Assembly (NCBI GenBank): GCA_001950395.1
Contig: BDLO01000001.1
Span: 1,649,979-1,713,978, forward strand
Reading direction: 5' to 3'
DNA length: 64,000 nt
Origin: Coriobacteriaceae bacterium EMTCatB1
GTDB lineage: Bacteria; Actinomycetota; Coriobacteriia; Anaerosomatales; Anaerosomataceae
This document shows positions 37,975 to 45,796 of this stretch, in pieces. The first letter of the stretch is position 1. The number at the start of each line of letters is the position of its first letter. The notes under the pieces were generated by a model. That model ran no database searches. It worked only from the letters and a program-made list of their open reading frames with translations, and was not told the DNA's origin. The translations under genes and the position numbers were made by a program.

Positions 37975-39486
37975 ATGTGGGTGCAGCGAACGCGTGACGA
38001 CGTCAGGGCGATCGCCCGCTACCTCGGGATGCTCGTCATCGGCATCGGTATTCTCATGGCGGTGCCCCTGGTGACCGCGTTGCTGCTTCAAGAGCACGCG
38101 CCTGCCCTGGACTACTTCGCTGGCGCAGGACTTGCGATCGGCTTCGGTTCGGTGTTGATGCTCGCGGCGCCCAAGCGGGTTCCGCTCAACGCATCCAACG
38201 GGTTGATCGTCACGGCGCTCGGCTGGCTGTTCGCGGCGCTGTTCGCAGCTGTGCCGCTGGCCTTGTCAGGGCACTACGGCTCGTACCTCGACGCGCTGTT
38301 CGAGTCCATGTCGTCGCTCACGACTTCGGGACTCACGCTCGTGCAGGACCTCGACCATCTCGCGAACGCGCACAACATGTGGAGGCACCTCATGCACCTG
38401 GTCGGCGGCCAGGGGATCGTCGTGGCGGTGCTGTCCTTCGCGCTCGCCCACGGCGGCGGCGCGGTGTCGCTCTACCTCGCTGAGGGGCGCGACGAGCGCA
38501 TCATGCCGAACGTCGTCAACACGGCACGGTTCATCTGGTTCGTGACGGCCGTGTACGTGCTGCTCGGGACGACAGCTCTCAGCGCGCTCAACCTCGTGCG
38601 TGGAATGGGGGCGGTCCGCGCCACGCTGCATGCGTTCTGGGCGACCGTCGCGACGTTCGACACCGGGGGTTTCGGGCCGCAGTCCCAAAACGCGCTCTAC
38701 TACCACAGCGGGTGGTTCGAGTGGATCACGACGATGCTCATGCTCGCGGGCACCTTCAACTTCAGTCTGCATGCGGACATCTGGCGCGGTGACCGGAGGG
38801 AGCTCTTCAAGAACACCGAGGTGCGGACGCTCGCGCTCAACATCTTCGTGTTGAGCGTCCTGGTGTCTGCAGGGCTTGCGGCTACGCGCGCGTTCGGTTC
38901 AGGCCTCGAGGTCGCGCGCAAGGGCATCTACCACGTGCTGTCCGCGAATACGGGAACCGGCCATCAGACCCTGTATGCCGTGCAGTGGATGCGCGATTAC
39001 GGAGGGCTGGGGTTTGTCGCCGTGGTGTTGGCGATGGCGTTCGGCGGCATGGCGTCATCGACCGCAGGCGGCATCAAGGCGCTCCGAGTCGGCTTGATCG
39101 GCAAGGGCGTCGTGCGTTGGGTGAAGGCGGCGCTCGCGCCTCCGAGCGCAGTCATCGTGGCGCGCTTCCATCACATGAAGTCCCGGATCTTGCAACCCGA
39201 GATGCTGGCGTCCGCCCTCATGATCGCGACGCTGTACATCGTCACCTACGTGACGGGCGCGCTGATCGGCGTGGCGTGCGGCTACGGGGTGCCGGAGTCG
39301 GTGTTCGAGTCGGTCTCGGCAGCCGCCAACGTCGGCTTGTCGACGGGCATCACCTCGCCGTCGATGCCAGCGGCGCTCAAGGTCACCTACATCGTGCAGA
39401 TGTGGGCAGGACGCTTGGAGTTCATCGCGCTGTTCGCGCTCGTAGCGGCGTTGCTGCAGCCAGTCATCGGGAGGCGAGCGCGGTGA
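37975..39486 (+). CDS. trkH: Potassium uptake protein TrkH/KtrB family
   Basis: This 503-residue membrane protein is the ion-conducting subunit of a K+ (or Na+-coupled K+) uptake system. Four pore-loop repeats with central glycines are visible: SSLTTSGLTLV, ATFDTGGFGP, SANTGTGHQT and SAAANVGLSTGI. About ten hydrophobic helices surround them. No TrkA/KtrA regulator is nearby. The gene follows the 43-residue membrane peptide and overlaps the next gene (GTGA). Confidence 0.92.
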   Translation: MWVQRTRDDVRAIARYLGMLVIGIGILMAVPLVTALLLQEHAPALDYFAGAGLAIGFGSVLMLAAPKRVPLNASNGLIVTALGWLFAALFAAVPLALSGHYGSYLDALFESMSSLTTSGLTLVQDLDHLANAHNMWRHLMHLVGGQGIVVAVLSFALAHGGGAVSLYLAEGRDERIMPNVVNTARFIWFVTAVYVLLGTTALSALNLVRGMGAVRATLHAFWATVATFDTGGFGPQSQNALYYHSGWFEWITTMLMLAGTFNFSLHADIWRGDRRELFKNTEVRTLALNIFVLSVLVSAGLAATRAFGSGLEVARKGIYHVLSANTGTGHQTLYAVQWMRDYGGLGFVAVVLAMAFGGMASSTAGGIKALRVGLIGKGVVRWVKAALAPPSAVIVARFHHMKSRILQPEMLASALMIATLYIVTYVTGALIGVACGYGVPESVFESVSAAANVGLSTGITSPSMPAALKVTYIVQMWAGRLEFIALFALVAALLQPVIGRRAR

Positions 39487-40001
39487 GTCGGGAGTGCACG
39501 GCTGCTGTTGTGGTCGCAGCCCTGCTGTGGGTTGTGTGCTCGGCCCCGGCCTACGCGGCGCAGCCGGTCGTCGTGCGGGTGGGAGACATCGTCCAGCGCG
39601 CGGTCGAGCTCGACGGGAGCGAAGTGACGTTCGAGGGCGAAGCGATCGGGGAGGCGCTGCGCGCGGACGGGGATTCCGTGTGGGTGAACGTCCTCGACGA
39701 AGGCACGGCCATCGGTGTGTGGATGCCTGACGACATGGCCGAGCAGATCGAGCGCTTCGGCGCGTACCGCCAGACGGGCGACACCGTGCGTGTCACGGGT
39801 GTCGTCAACCTTGCGTGCGACCGCCACGGCGGCGACCTCGACGTCCACGCGACGGCTCTGGAGGTGACCGGCTCCGGCGAGCCGCGAAGCGAGCGCTTGA
39901 GACCCCTGGAAGCGCTCGTGGGCGCCATCGGCTTCGCGTGCGCGGGCGCGGCAGCCCTCGTCGCGCGAACGCGGGAGCGAAAGAGGTTCGAGGAGACGTG
40001 A
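39483..40001 (+). CDS. Exported OB-fold-like protein with C-terminal membrane helix
   Basis: This 172-residue protein has an N-terminal signal (CTAAVVVAALLWVVCSAPAYA), a small beta domain (about 28-125) with the OB-type pattern VTFEGEAIGEAL, VWVNVLDEGTAIGVWM and GDTVRVTGVVNLAC, and a C-terminal membrane helix (about 143-160) with a basic tail. The GTG start overlaps the trkH stop, and the next gene overlaps its stop by one base. The OB pattern resembles the bacterial exported OB-fold group; what it binds is unknown. Confidence 0.7.
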   Translation: MSRECTAAVVVAALLWVVCSAPAYAAQPVVVRVGDIVQRAVELDGSEVTFEGEAIGEALRADGDSVWVNVLDEGTAIGVWMPDDMAEQIERFGAYRQTGDTVRVTGVVNLACDRHGGDLDVHATALEVTGSGEPRSERLRPLEALVGAIGFACAGAAALVARTRERKRFEET

Positions 40002-41044
40002 TGGGCTCAGCGCGCAGGATGTTCGCGAGCGACAACGCGTCAGGCGCCCACCCAGCCGTCTTCGAGGCGCTTCTCAAGTCGAACGAGGGGCATGCGTACG
40101 CATACGGCGACGACCAGTGGACGCGCGAGGCGGAGGCGGTCATCAAGCGCCATCTCGGCGAGAACGCTCGACCGTTCTTCGTCTTCAACGGCACCGGGGC
40201 CAATGCGACGGCGCTCGCGGCCGTGATGCGTCCCTACGAGGCGGTCATCTGCCCCGCGACTGCCCACATCAACGTCGACGAGTGCGGAGCGCCAGAGCGA
40301 TTCACGGGCGGCAAGCTCGTCCCGGTAGACACGCCAGACGGCAAGCTGACGCCAGAACTGCTCGAGAAGGCGATCTTCGGAGTGGGCGTCGAGCACCACT
40401 CTCAGCCGCGCGTGGTTTCCATCTCGCAGAGCACCGAGTACGGGACGGTGTACCGCACGCAGGAGATCGCCGCTCTTGCGGCTACCGCACACGCGCACGG
40501 CATGCTCCTGCACGTGGACGGGGCACGCATCTCCAACGCGGCGGCGTCGCTCGGCTGCACGCTCGCCGAGATGCTCACGGAGACCGGCGTCGACGTCGTC
40601 TCCTTGGGAGGCACGAAGAACGGGATGCTGTTCGGCGAAGCCGTCGTGTTCTTGCGTGACGGGCTCGGCCAGGACTTCCGCTTCGTTCGCAAGCAGAGCG
40701 CGCAGCTCGCTTCCAAGATGCGCTTCATCTCCGCGCAGTTCGTCGCGCTGTTCGGCAGCGAGCTGTGGTTGGTGAACGCCCGGCACGCCAACGAGATGGC
40801 GCATCTGCTCGCTGCGGGGATGGCGGCGATCGACGGGGTGCGGATCACCCAGCCGGTGGAGGCGAACGAGGTCTTCGCAGTCATCCCGCGCGAGGCCATC
40901 GAGCCGCTGCAGCGCGAGTTCGGCTTCTACGTGTGGGACGAGCGCACCGGTGAAGTCCGGTGGGTCACGTCGTGGGACACCGCCCCTGAGGACGTCGCTG
41001 CGTTCGTGCAGACGGCCAGGCGGGTGATCGAAGGACTGCGCTAG
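40001..41044 (+). CDS. Low-specificity threonine aldolase (PLP-dependent beta-eliminating lyase family)
   Basis: This 347-residue PLP enzyme probably cleaves L-threonine or L-allo-threonine to glycine and acetaldehyde. Visible are SDNASGAHPAV and AYAYGDDQWTREAE at the N-terminus, the cofactor aspartate region LLHVDGARISNAA and the Schiff-base lysine in VVSLGGTKNGML. Length is typical. Its start overlaps the previous stop by one base. Glycine supply fits an anaerobic amino-acid economy, but the exact substrate is inferred. Confidence 0.92.
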   Translation: MGSARRMFASDNASGAHPAVFEALLKSNEGHAYAYGDDQWTREAEAVIKRHLGENARPFFVFNGTGANATALAAVMRPYEAVICPATAHINVDECGAPERFTGGKLVPVDTPDGKLTPELLEKAIFGVGVEHHSQPRVVSISQSTEYGTVYRTQEIAALAATAHAHGMLLHVDGARISNAAASLGCTLAEMLTETGVDVVSLGGTKNGMLFGEAVVFLRDGLGQDFRFVRKQSAQLASKMRFISAQFVALFGSELWLVNARHANEMAHLLAAGMAAIDGVRITQPVEANEVFAVIPREAIEPLQREFGFYVWDERTGEVRWVTSWDTAPEDVAAFVQTARRVIEGLR

Positions 41045-41101
41045 TCGGCCTCCGTGGCTGGGTAAGCACCTATCACAAGCTCTGGCCGAATGGAGGCATC
41101 C

Positions 41102-43237
41102 ATGCGCCGTCTTCGGTTCGCCCTCGCGTTCGTCGTCGCGGCTGCCGCATTCGCGGCAATCGCGTGTTCGTCCTCGCGCTCGACGGCAGAAGGGAGCCGC
41201 GGGCTCGATCCGGCAGCGCAAGCGGCGGTCGACGTGCCCGCAGTTCGGCTGCTCGCCCGGTTCCGCGCGACCCAGCCGGTGGACATCGTGAGCCCGCGGG
41301 ACGGCTCCGGCCGCCTGTTCATCGTCGAGAAGCCAGGGAGGATCCGGATCGGCCGGCTGGCAGACAACACGCTCGTGCCGACCCCGTCCCTCGACATCTC
41401 GGCGCTCGTGAGCACGGGCGGCGAGCAGGGGCTGCTCGGACTCGCGTTCCCACCCGGCTACGGCACGAGCACCCAGAACTTCTACGTGGACTACACCGAC
41501 CGCAACGGCGACACGGTCATCGCGCGGTACCGGGCGTCCTCTGATCCTGATCGGGCGGATGCCGGCAGCGCGTCCCGGGTGCTGTTCGTCGATCAGCCGT
41601 ACGCGAACCACAACGGCGGCCAAGTCGTGTTCGGACCCGACGGCTATCTCTACATCGGGATGGGCGACGGCGGAAGCTCAGGCGATCCGCTCGGCAACGG
41701 GCAGAAGAAGAACACGCTCTTGGGCAAGATGCTGCGTATCGATGTCGAGTCAGGCGTGACGCCGTATCGGGTGCCGAGCGACAACCCGTTCGTGGGCGAT
41801 CCGGCGTACAAACCCGAGATCTGGGCGCTCGGCGTGAGGAATCCGTGGCGCTTCTCCTTCGATCGCGCGACCGGCGCCATCTACATCGCGGACGTCGGCC
41901 AGAACCGGATCGAGGAGATCGACGTGCAGCCGGCTGGCGTCGGTGGCCGCAATTACGGCTGGAACTACTACGAGGGCTCGCTGCCGTTCCCGGTCGGTTC
42001 GGCTCCGAAGCCGACTTCGGGGCTCACGTTCCCCGTCTACGAGTACTCGCACGACCAGGGCGACGACTGCATCACCGGCGGGTTCGTGTATCGCGGTTCG
42101 CAGCACCCGTCGTGGCAAGGCAGGTACTTCTTCGGGGACTTCGAGTCGGGACGCATCTGGAGCATGTCGACGACGTCGCACGCAGTGGCGCTCGCGCTGG
42201 ACACCCCGTTCCTCATCACCACGTTCGGCGAGGGCGAGGACGGCGAGCTCTACCTCGCGGAGTTCATGGACGGGACCATCTACGAGCTCAAGGACGCGAA
42301 GCAGGCGCCGAGCGTCGCGATGGCGCGCGTCGGCGGATCGGACAGGTATGCGACTGCGGCGGCCATCGCGCAAGCGGCGTTCCCCTCAGGGTGCACGACC
42401 GCCGTCGTCACGACGGGAGAGGACTTCCCTGACGCGCTGGCGTCATCGGCGCTCGCAGGGGCGGTCTCTGGGCCGCTGCTGCTCACAAAGCGTGACTCAG
42501 TGCCCGCGGCGCTCGCCTCGGCGCTCACGTCGCTGGGCGTGCGGGACGTGATCGTGGTCGGCGGGCCGGGCGCGGTCTCGCCAGGCGTCGTTGCGGACCT
42601 CGAGACGGCGGGCTACAGCGTTCAGCGAGTCGCAGGCGACGACAGGTACGAAACCGCTGCCGAGGTCGCGCGGAAGGTGGCAAACCGTCTCGGGGTGTCG
42701 TACGGGGGCGAGGCGTTCGTCGTGCGCGGGGATCTGTTCCCTGATGCGCTCGCGGCAGCTCCGATCGCGTTTGCGAACGGCATGCCTATCTTGCTGACCA
42801 GGCCGAACGCGATGCCCGCCTCGACTGTAGCGGCCGCCGCCGACATCGGCGTCGCGCGTGCGTGGGTCATGGGCGGCACCGGAGCGGTGAGCGACGATGC
42901 CGCCTCCGCCCTCAGTGTGCCGTGGACGCGCATAGAGGGCCGGGACCGGTACGAGACCGCTGCTGGCGCGCGGTCGCGAGCACTGCAGGAAGGGTGGACC
43001 GACGGGCAGAGCCTCGGGGCGGTCTCCGGCACGGCGTTTCCCGACGGGCTCGCGGGCGCTGCTTTCCTCGGCGTCAAGCGAGGCTTCGTGCTGCTGACGC
43101 AGCAGGACCTGTTGCCCGCTGCCACTCGCCAGGCGCTCATCGACTCGCAAGCGACGGCAGCAAGTGCGACGGTATTCGGCGGCACAGGAGCAGTGGGGGC
43201 TCAGGTCGAGCAGCTCATCCGGTGGCACCTGCCGTAG
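41102..43237 (+). CDS. Glucose/sorbosone dehydrogenase-like lipoprotein with CWB2 cell-wall repeats
   Basis: This 711-residue surface protein has a lipoprotein signal (AFAAIACSS), a six-bladed beta-propeller of the PQQ-type glucose/sorbosone dehydrogenase family (about 50-395; EQGLLGLAFPPGYG, YANHNGGQVVFGPDGYLYIGMGDGG, GVRNPWRFSFD, GQNRIEEI, GRNYGWNYYEG) and three cell-wall-binding type 2 repeats (about 405-711; RVGGSDRYATAAAIA, RVAGDDRYETAAEVA, RIEGRDRYETAAGA). CWB2 modules attach proteins non-covalently to wall polymers. The ATG at 41102 has GGAGG five bases upstream. Whether it is an active dehydrogenase is unknown. Its 3' end overlaps the convergent peroxiredoxin gene by 23 bp. Confidence 0.88.
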   Translation: MRRLRFALAFVVAAAAFAAIACSSSRSTAEGSRGLDPAAQAAVDVPAVRLLARFRATQPVDIVSPRDGSGRLFIVEKPGRIRIGRLADNTLVPTPSLDISALVSTGGEQGLLGLAFPPGYGTSTQNFYVDYTDRNGDTVIARYRASSDPDRADAGSASRVLFVDQPYANHNGGQVVFGPDGYLYIGMGDGGSSGDPLGNGQKKNTLLGKMLRIDVESGVTPYRVPSDNPFVGDPAYKPEIWALGVRNPWRFSFDRATGAIYIADVGQNRIEEIDVQPAGVGGRNYGWNYYEGSLPFPVGSAPKPTSGLTFPVYEYSHDQGDDCITGGFVYRGSQHPSWQGRYFFGDFESGRIWSMSTTSHAVALALDTPFLITTFGEGEDGELYLAEFMDGTIYELKDAKQAPSVAMARVGGSDRYATAAAIAQAAFPSGCTTAVVTTGEDFPDALASSALAGAVSGPLLLTKRDSVPAALASALTSLGVRDVIVVGGPGAVSPGVVADLETAGYSVQRVAGDDRYETAAEVARKVANRLGVSYGGEAFVVRGDLFPDALAAAPIAFANGMPILLTRPNAMPASTVAAAADIGVARAWVMGGTGAVSDDAASALSVPWTRIEGRDRYETAAGARSRALQEGWTDGQSLGAVSGTAFPDGLAGAAFLGVKRGFVLLTQQDLLPAATRQALIDSQATAASATVFGGTGAVGAQVEQLIRWHLP

Positions 43238-43706
43238 CGTGTCCACCCGCGAGCTCCCGGATCTTCGCAAGCACGTCCTCGGCGTGCCCTTCGACCTTGA
43301 CCTTCGGCCAGACGTGCGCGATGCGGCCGTCTGGGTCGATGAGGAAGGTCGACCGGGTCGCAGCCACGCCCAGCACGGCGCGGGCCCCGTAGGCGTCGAT
43401 GATCGTCTTGCTCGTGTCGGAAATCATCGGGAAGGTGAGCGCGAACTTGTCGATGAAGCGCTGCTGGACCTCGGGCTTGTCAGCGCTGATGCCCACGACC
43501 AGGGCGTTCAAGGACTCCAACTCGGCAGCGTGCTCCTGGAAGTCCTTGGCTTCGTGCGTTCAACCAGGGGTGTTCGCACGCGGGTAGAAGTAGACGACGA
43601 CCCACTTTCCGCGCTGAGCGGCCAGGTCGAACTCGCCGTCGCCGGTGACGGCTGCGCGGATCTCCGGTGCAGCATCTCCGACAGCAGGCATCGGTGTCTG
43701 AGGCAT
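43215..43706 (-). CDS. Selenocysteine-containing peroxiredoxin (Bcp/PrxQ-like)
   Basis: This 163-residue peroxidase reduces peroxides. The reading frame crosses one UGA at 43560-43562 (codon 49) and continues with full family similarity on both sides: YFYPRANTPG, then the UGA, then THEAKDFQEH. In PrxQ/Bcp this position is the peroxidatic Cys of PGCTxEA, so UGA encodes selenocysteine. No cysteine occurs anywhere else in the protein, so it has no resolving Cys and must be reduced by an outside thiol such as thioredoxin. GGAGG lies five bases before the ATG. A hairpin just after the UGA fits a bacterial SECIS. It should not be annotated as a frameshifted pseudogene. Confidence 0.92.
43509..43548 (-). 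promoter_or_regulatory. Predicted SECIS hairpin of the selenoperoxiredoxin
   Basis: On the transcript, eight-base perfect arms CAAGGACT/AGTCCTTG begin 11 bases after the UGA, with three more pairs (CCA/TGG) after a single-base bulge, leaving a 17-base apical region. Position and shape fit a bacterial selenocysteine insertion element read by SelB. Confidence 0.75.
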
Positions 43707-43784
43707 CGTGACCTCCTCGTTTCCGGGTGCTGCCAGGTTTGTACCCGCCATGACGTGCGGCAGACGAAGCGGTAGGATAGCCGC

Positions 43785-44270
43785 ATGCGCGTCATCGTGG
43801 ACGGATACAACGTCGCCAGGGACGATCCCGCAACGGAAGCTCTTCCTGAAGAGGAGCAGCGGGCCGCGCTCGTGCGCCGGCTGGCGGTGCGGGGGCAAAC
43901 GCTGTTCGGCACGTGCGCGATCGTCGTCGTGTTCGACGGTCGGTCGGACGGCGCGGTCGAGTCGGTCGGAAGCGTCGAGGCGCGTTTCTCGGGCGATAGG
44001 ATCGCGGACGACGTGATCGTAGGGCTCGCGCGTCCCGGCGACGTCGTGGTCACGTCGGATCGGGAGCTCACTGAGCGGTGCCAGAAGGTCGGCGCGCGTG
44101 TCCTGCCGGGAAAGAGCGCGTTCGAGGGGGCGAAACCGAGCCGGAAGAGCCGGCGCACCCGGTATCCCGCATCGACGGTCGGCATCCCTGACGGCGGCAA
44201 CCTCATCACCGAGGAGCTCAAGCGCCTGTGGCTGGACGACGAGAGCTCAGAGCAAGAAAGCGAGACGTGA
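43785..44270 (+). CDS. NYN/YacP-like PIN-fold RNA-binding nuclease
   Basis: This 161-residue protein begins MRVIVDGYNVARD, the NYN-domain signature, followed by IVVVFDGRSDG, DRIADDVIVGLARPGDVVVTSDRELTERC. These acidic positions match the YacP/Rae1 group, which includes a ribosome-associated endonuclease in Bacillus. The C-terminal ~40 residues are charged and less conserved. The gene is divergent from the selenoperoxiredoxin (78 bp apart) and its stop is one base before the DUF554 start. Confidence 0.85.
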   Translation: MRVIVDGYNVARDDPATEALPEEEQRAALVRRLAVRGQTLFGTCAIVVVFDGRSDGAVESVGSVEARFSGDRIADDVIVGLARPGDVVVTSDRELTERCQKVGARVLPGKSAFEGAKPSRKSRRTRYPASTVGIPDGGNLITEELKRLWLDDESSEQESET

Positions 44271-44271
44271 C

Positions 44272-45027
44272 GTGCCAGGCAGAGGCGTGCTCGTCAACAT
44301 GCTCACCGTGCTTGTCGGGACCGGCATCGGCCTTGCGTTCGGCAAGCTCATCGCCGACCGGTTCCGGCAGATCGCCTTCGCGGCCATCGGTCTTGCGACC
44401 ATCGTCATCGGTATCTCGATGACCCTCGGCGGCTTGCGCGACTTGGGTGAGACCGCCGTCGGGCAGTACGCCGCGCTCGTGCTCGTGGGCTCGCTCGTGC
44501 TCGGCTCCATCACGGGAGAGGCGATGCGCATCGAGCACTACCTGGAGCGGTTCGGCCACCGCCTGCAAGAGCTCGCGGGCAAGCTGCCGTTCCTCGCGCC
44601 GGGGACGGCCACGGAGCCAGGCGAGAAGGGCCACACGCTCGTCGAGGGATTCGTGGCGGCATCGCTGCTGTTCTGCGTGGGCGCGATGACGATCCTCGGG
44701 TCGCTGCAAGACGGCCTGGGCGACCCCTCGCTTCTGTACCTGAAGGCCCTGCTCGACGGGATCGCCGCCACCGCGCTTGCGGCCGCGCTCGGAGCAGGCG
44801 TAGGGCTTTCGGTGATCCCTATCGCCGTCATCCAAGGCGGCATCGCCTTGGGGGCCGCTGGCCTGAAGCCGTACGTCACGGACCCCGTCGTCTTCGCCAT
44901 CGAGCTCGCGGGCGGAGCGCTCATCTTCGCGATCGGCCTGGATCTTGCGGGCATCAAGCGGCTGCCCATCGGCAACATGCTGCCGTCGATCCTGTACGCG
45001 GCGGTCGCGGCCGCGCTGCTGACCTAA
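44272..45027 (+). CDS. DUF554 family membrane protein
   Basis: This 251-residue integral membrane protein has six to seven hydrophobic helices. The start GRGVLVNMLTVLVGTGIGLAFGKL and the repeated small-residue pattern (FCVGAMTILGSLQDGLGDPSLLYLKALLDGIAA) match DUF554/YdfK-like putative transporters. The GTG at 44272 gives the family-like N-terminus; later GTG or ATG codons are alternatives. The substrate is unknown. It is convergent with nth, leaving only 14 bp. Confidence 0.85.
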   Translation: MPGRGVLVNMLTVLVGTGIGLAFGKLIADRFRQIAFAAIGLATIVIGISMTLGGLRDLGETAVGQYAALVLVGSLVLGSITGEAMRIEHYLERFGHRLQELAGKLPFLAPGTATEPGEKGHTLVEGFVAASLLFCVGAMTILGSLQDGLGDPSLLYLKALLDGIAATALAAALGAGVGLSVIPIAVIQGGIALGAAGLKPYVTDPVVFAIELAGGALIFAIGLDLAGIKRLPIGNMLPSILYAAVAAALLT

Positions 45028-45041
45028 GCCGCGCGAGGCCT

Positions 45042-45698
45042 CTAGACGCTCTCGCGCCACCCTTTGACCGAGAACGCGCTCGGGCAGATGTCGGCGAGCA
45101 CGCACGCGCCGCACGCAGGCCGCTTCGCGTCGCAGACGGCGCGGCCGTGGTCGATGAGCCGGTAGGTGATCGCTCCCCACTCCTCGCGCGGGAAGAGCGC
45201 CATCAAGTCGCGCTCGACCTTCTCGGGGTCCTTGTTGGAGCTCAGCCCGAGCCGCTGCGCGAGCCGGAGCACGTGCGTGTCCACGGCGATGCCGTCCAAG
45301 ATGCCGAACGCGTTGTACAGCACGATGTTGGCGGTCTTGCGTGCGACGCCAGGCAGTCGCGTGAGCTCCTCCATCGTGCGCGGCACCTCGCCGCCGAACT
45401 CGCTTTGGATCATGCGGGCCGCCGCGATGATGTTCTTCGCCTTGTTGCGGAAGAAGCCCGTCCGGTAGATGATGCGCTCCACGTCGGCCTGGTCGGCGGA
45501 GGCGAGCGCCTCTGCGGTGGGATACGCCGCGAAGAGCTCGGGCGTGACCTTGTTGACGGTGACGTCCGTGGTCTGCGCGGAGAGCATGACCGCGACCAGC
45601 AGCTGGAACGGGTTCTCGTAGGCAAGCATGATGTGCGCGTCCGGGTACGCTTCTGCGAGCCGGCGCGAGATCTCTTCGGCGCGCTCAGCGGTGTCCAT
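45042..45698 (-). CDS. nth: Endonuclease III
   Basis: This 218-residue DNA glycosylase/AP lyase removes oxidised pyrimidines. The helix-hairpin-helix with the catalytic lysine is in LTRLPGVARKTANIVL, the catalytic Asp in VDTHVLRLAQRLG, and the Fe-S cluster motif C-x6-C-x2-C-x5-C is complete near the C-terminus (CDAKRPACGACVLADIC). The ATG at 45698 has GAGGAG upstream. It is divergent from mfd with a palindrome between them. Confidence 0.96.
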   Translation of the reverse strand: MDTAERAEEISRRLAEAYPDAHIMLAYENPFQLLVAVMLSAQTTDVTVNKVTPELFAAYPTAEALASADQADVERIIYRTGFFRNKAKNIIAAARMIQSEFGGEVPRTMEELTRLPGVARKTANIVLYNAFGILDGIAVDTHVLRLAQRLGLSSNKDPEKVERDLMALFPREEWGAITYRLIDHGRAVCDAKRPACGACVLADICPSAFSVKGWRESV

Positions 45699-45719
45699 GC
45701 TGCTCCTCTCGCCTCGCTT

Positions 45720-45739
45720 CAGGGTACGATGGTACCCTG
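45720..45739. promoter_or_regulatory. Palindrome between divergent nth and mfd
   Basis: Perfect eight-base arms CAGGGTAC and GTACCCTG flank GATG in the 98-bp region between two DNA-repair genes. Position and symmetry fit an operator for a dimeric regulator that could act on both genes. It does not match the usual SOS (LexA) boxes. Confidence 0.5.
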
Positions 45740-45796
45740 TAGCGCCCCGCACCGCGACGCGGATGCGGGTATTCGTGCTGTCCAGGAAAGGGCATC

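Noticed and set aside
43215-43706. Peroxiredoxin as a pseudogene broken by a stop codon
   Set aside because: Both halves are in one frame, the stop is UGA at the catalytic Cys position, a hairpin follows, and selD with its own UGA is in the same window. Recoding explains all of this better.
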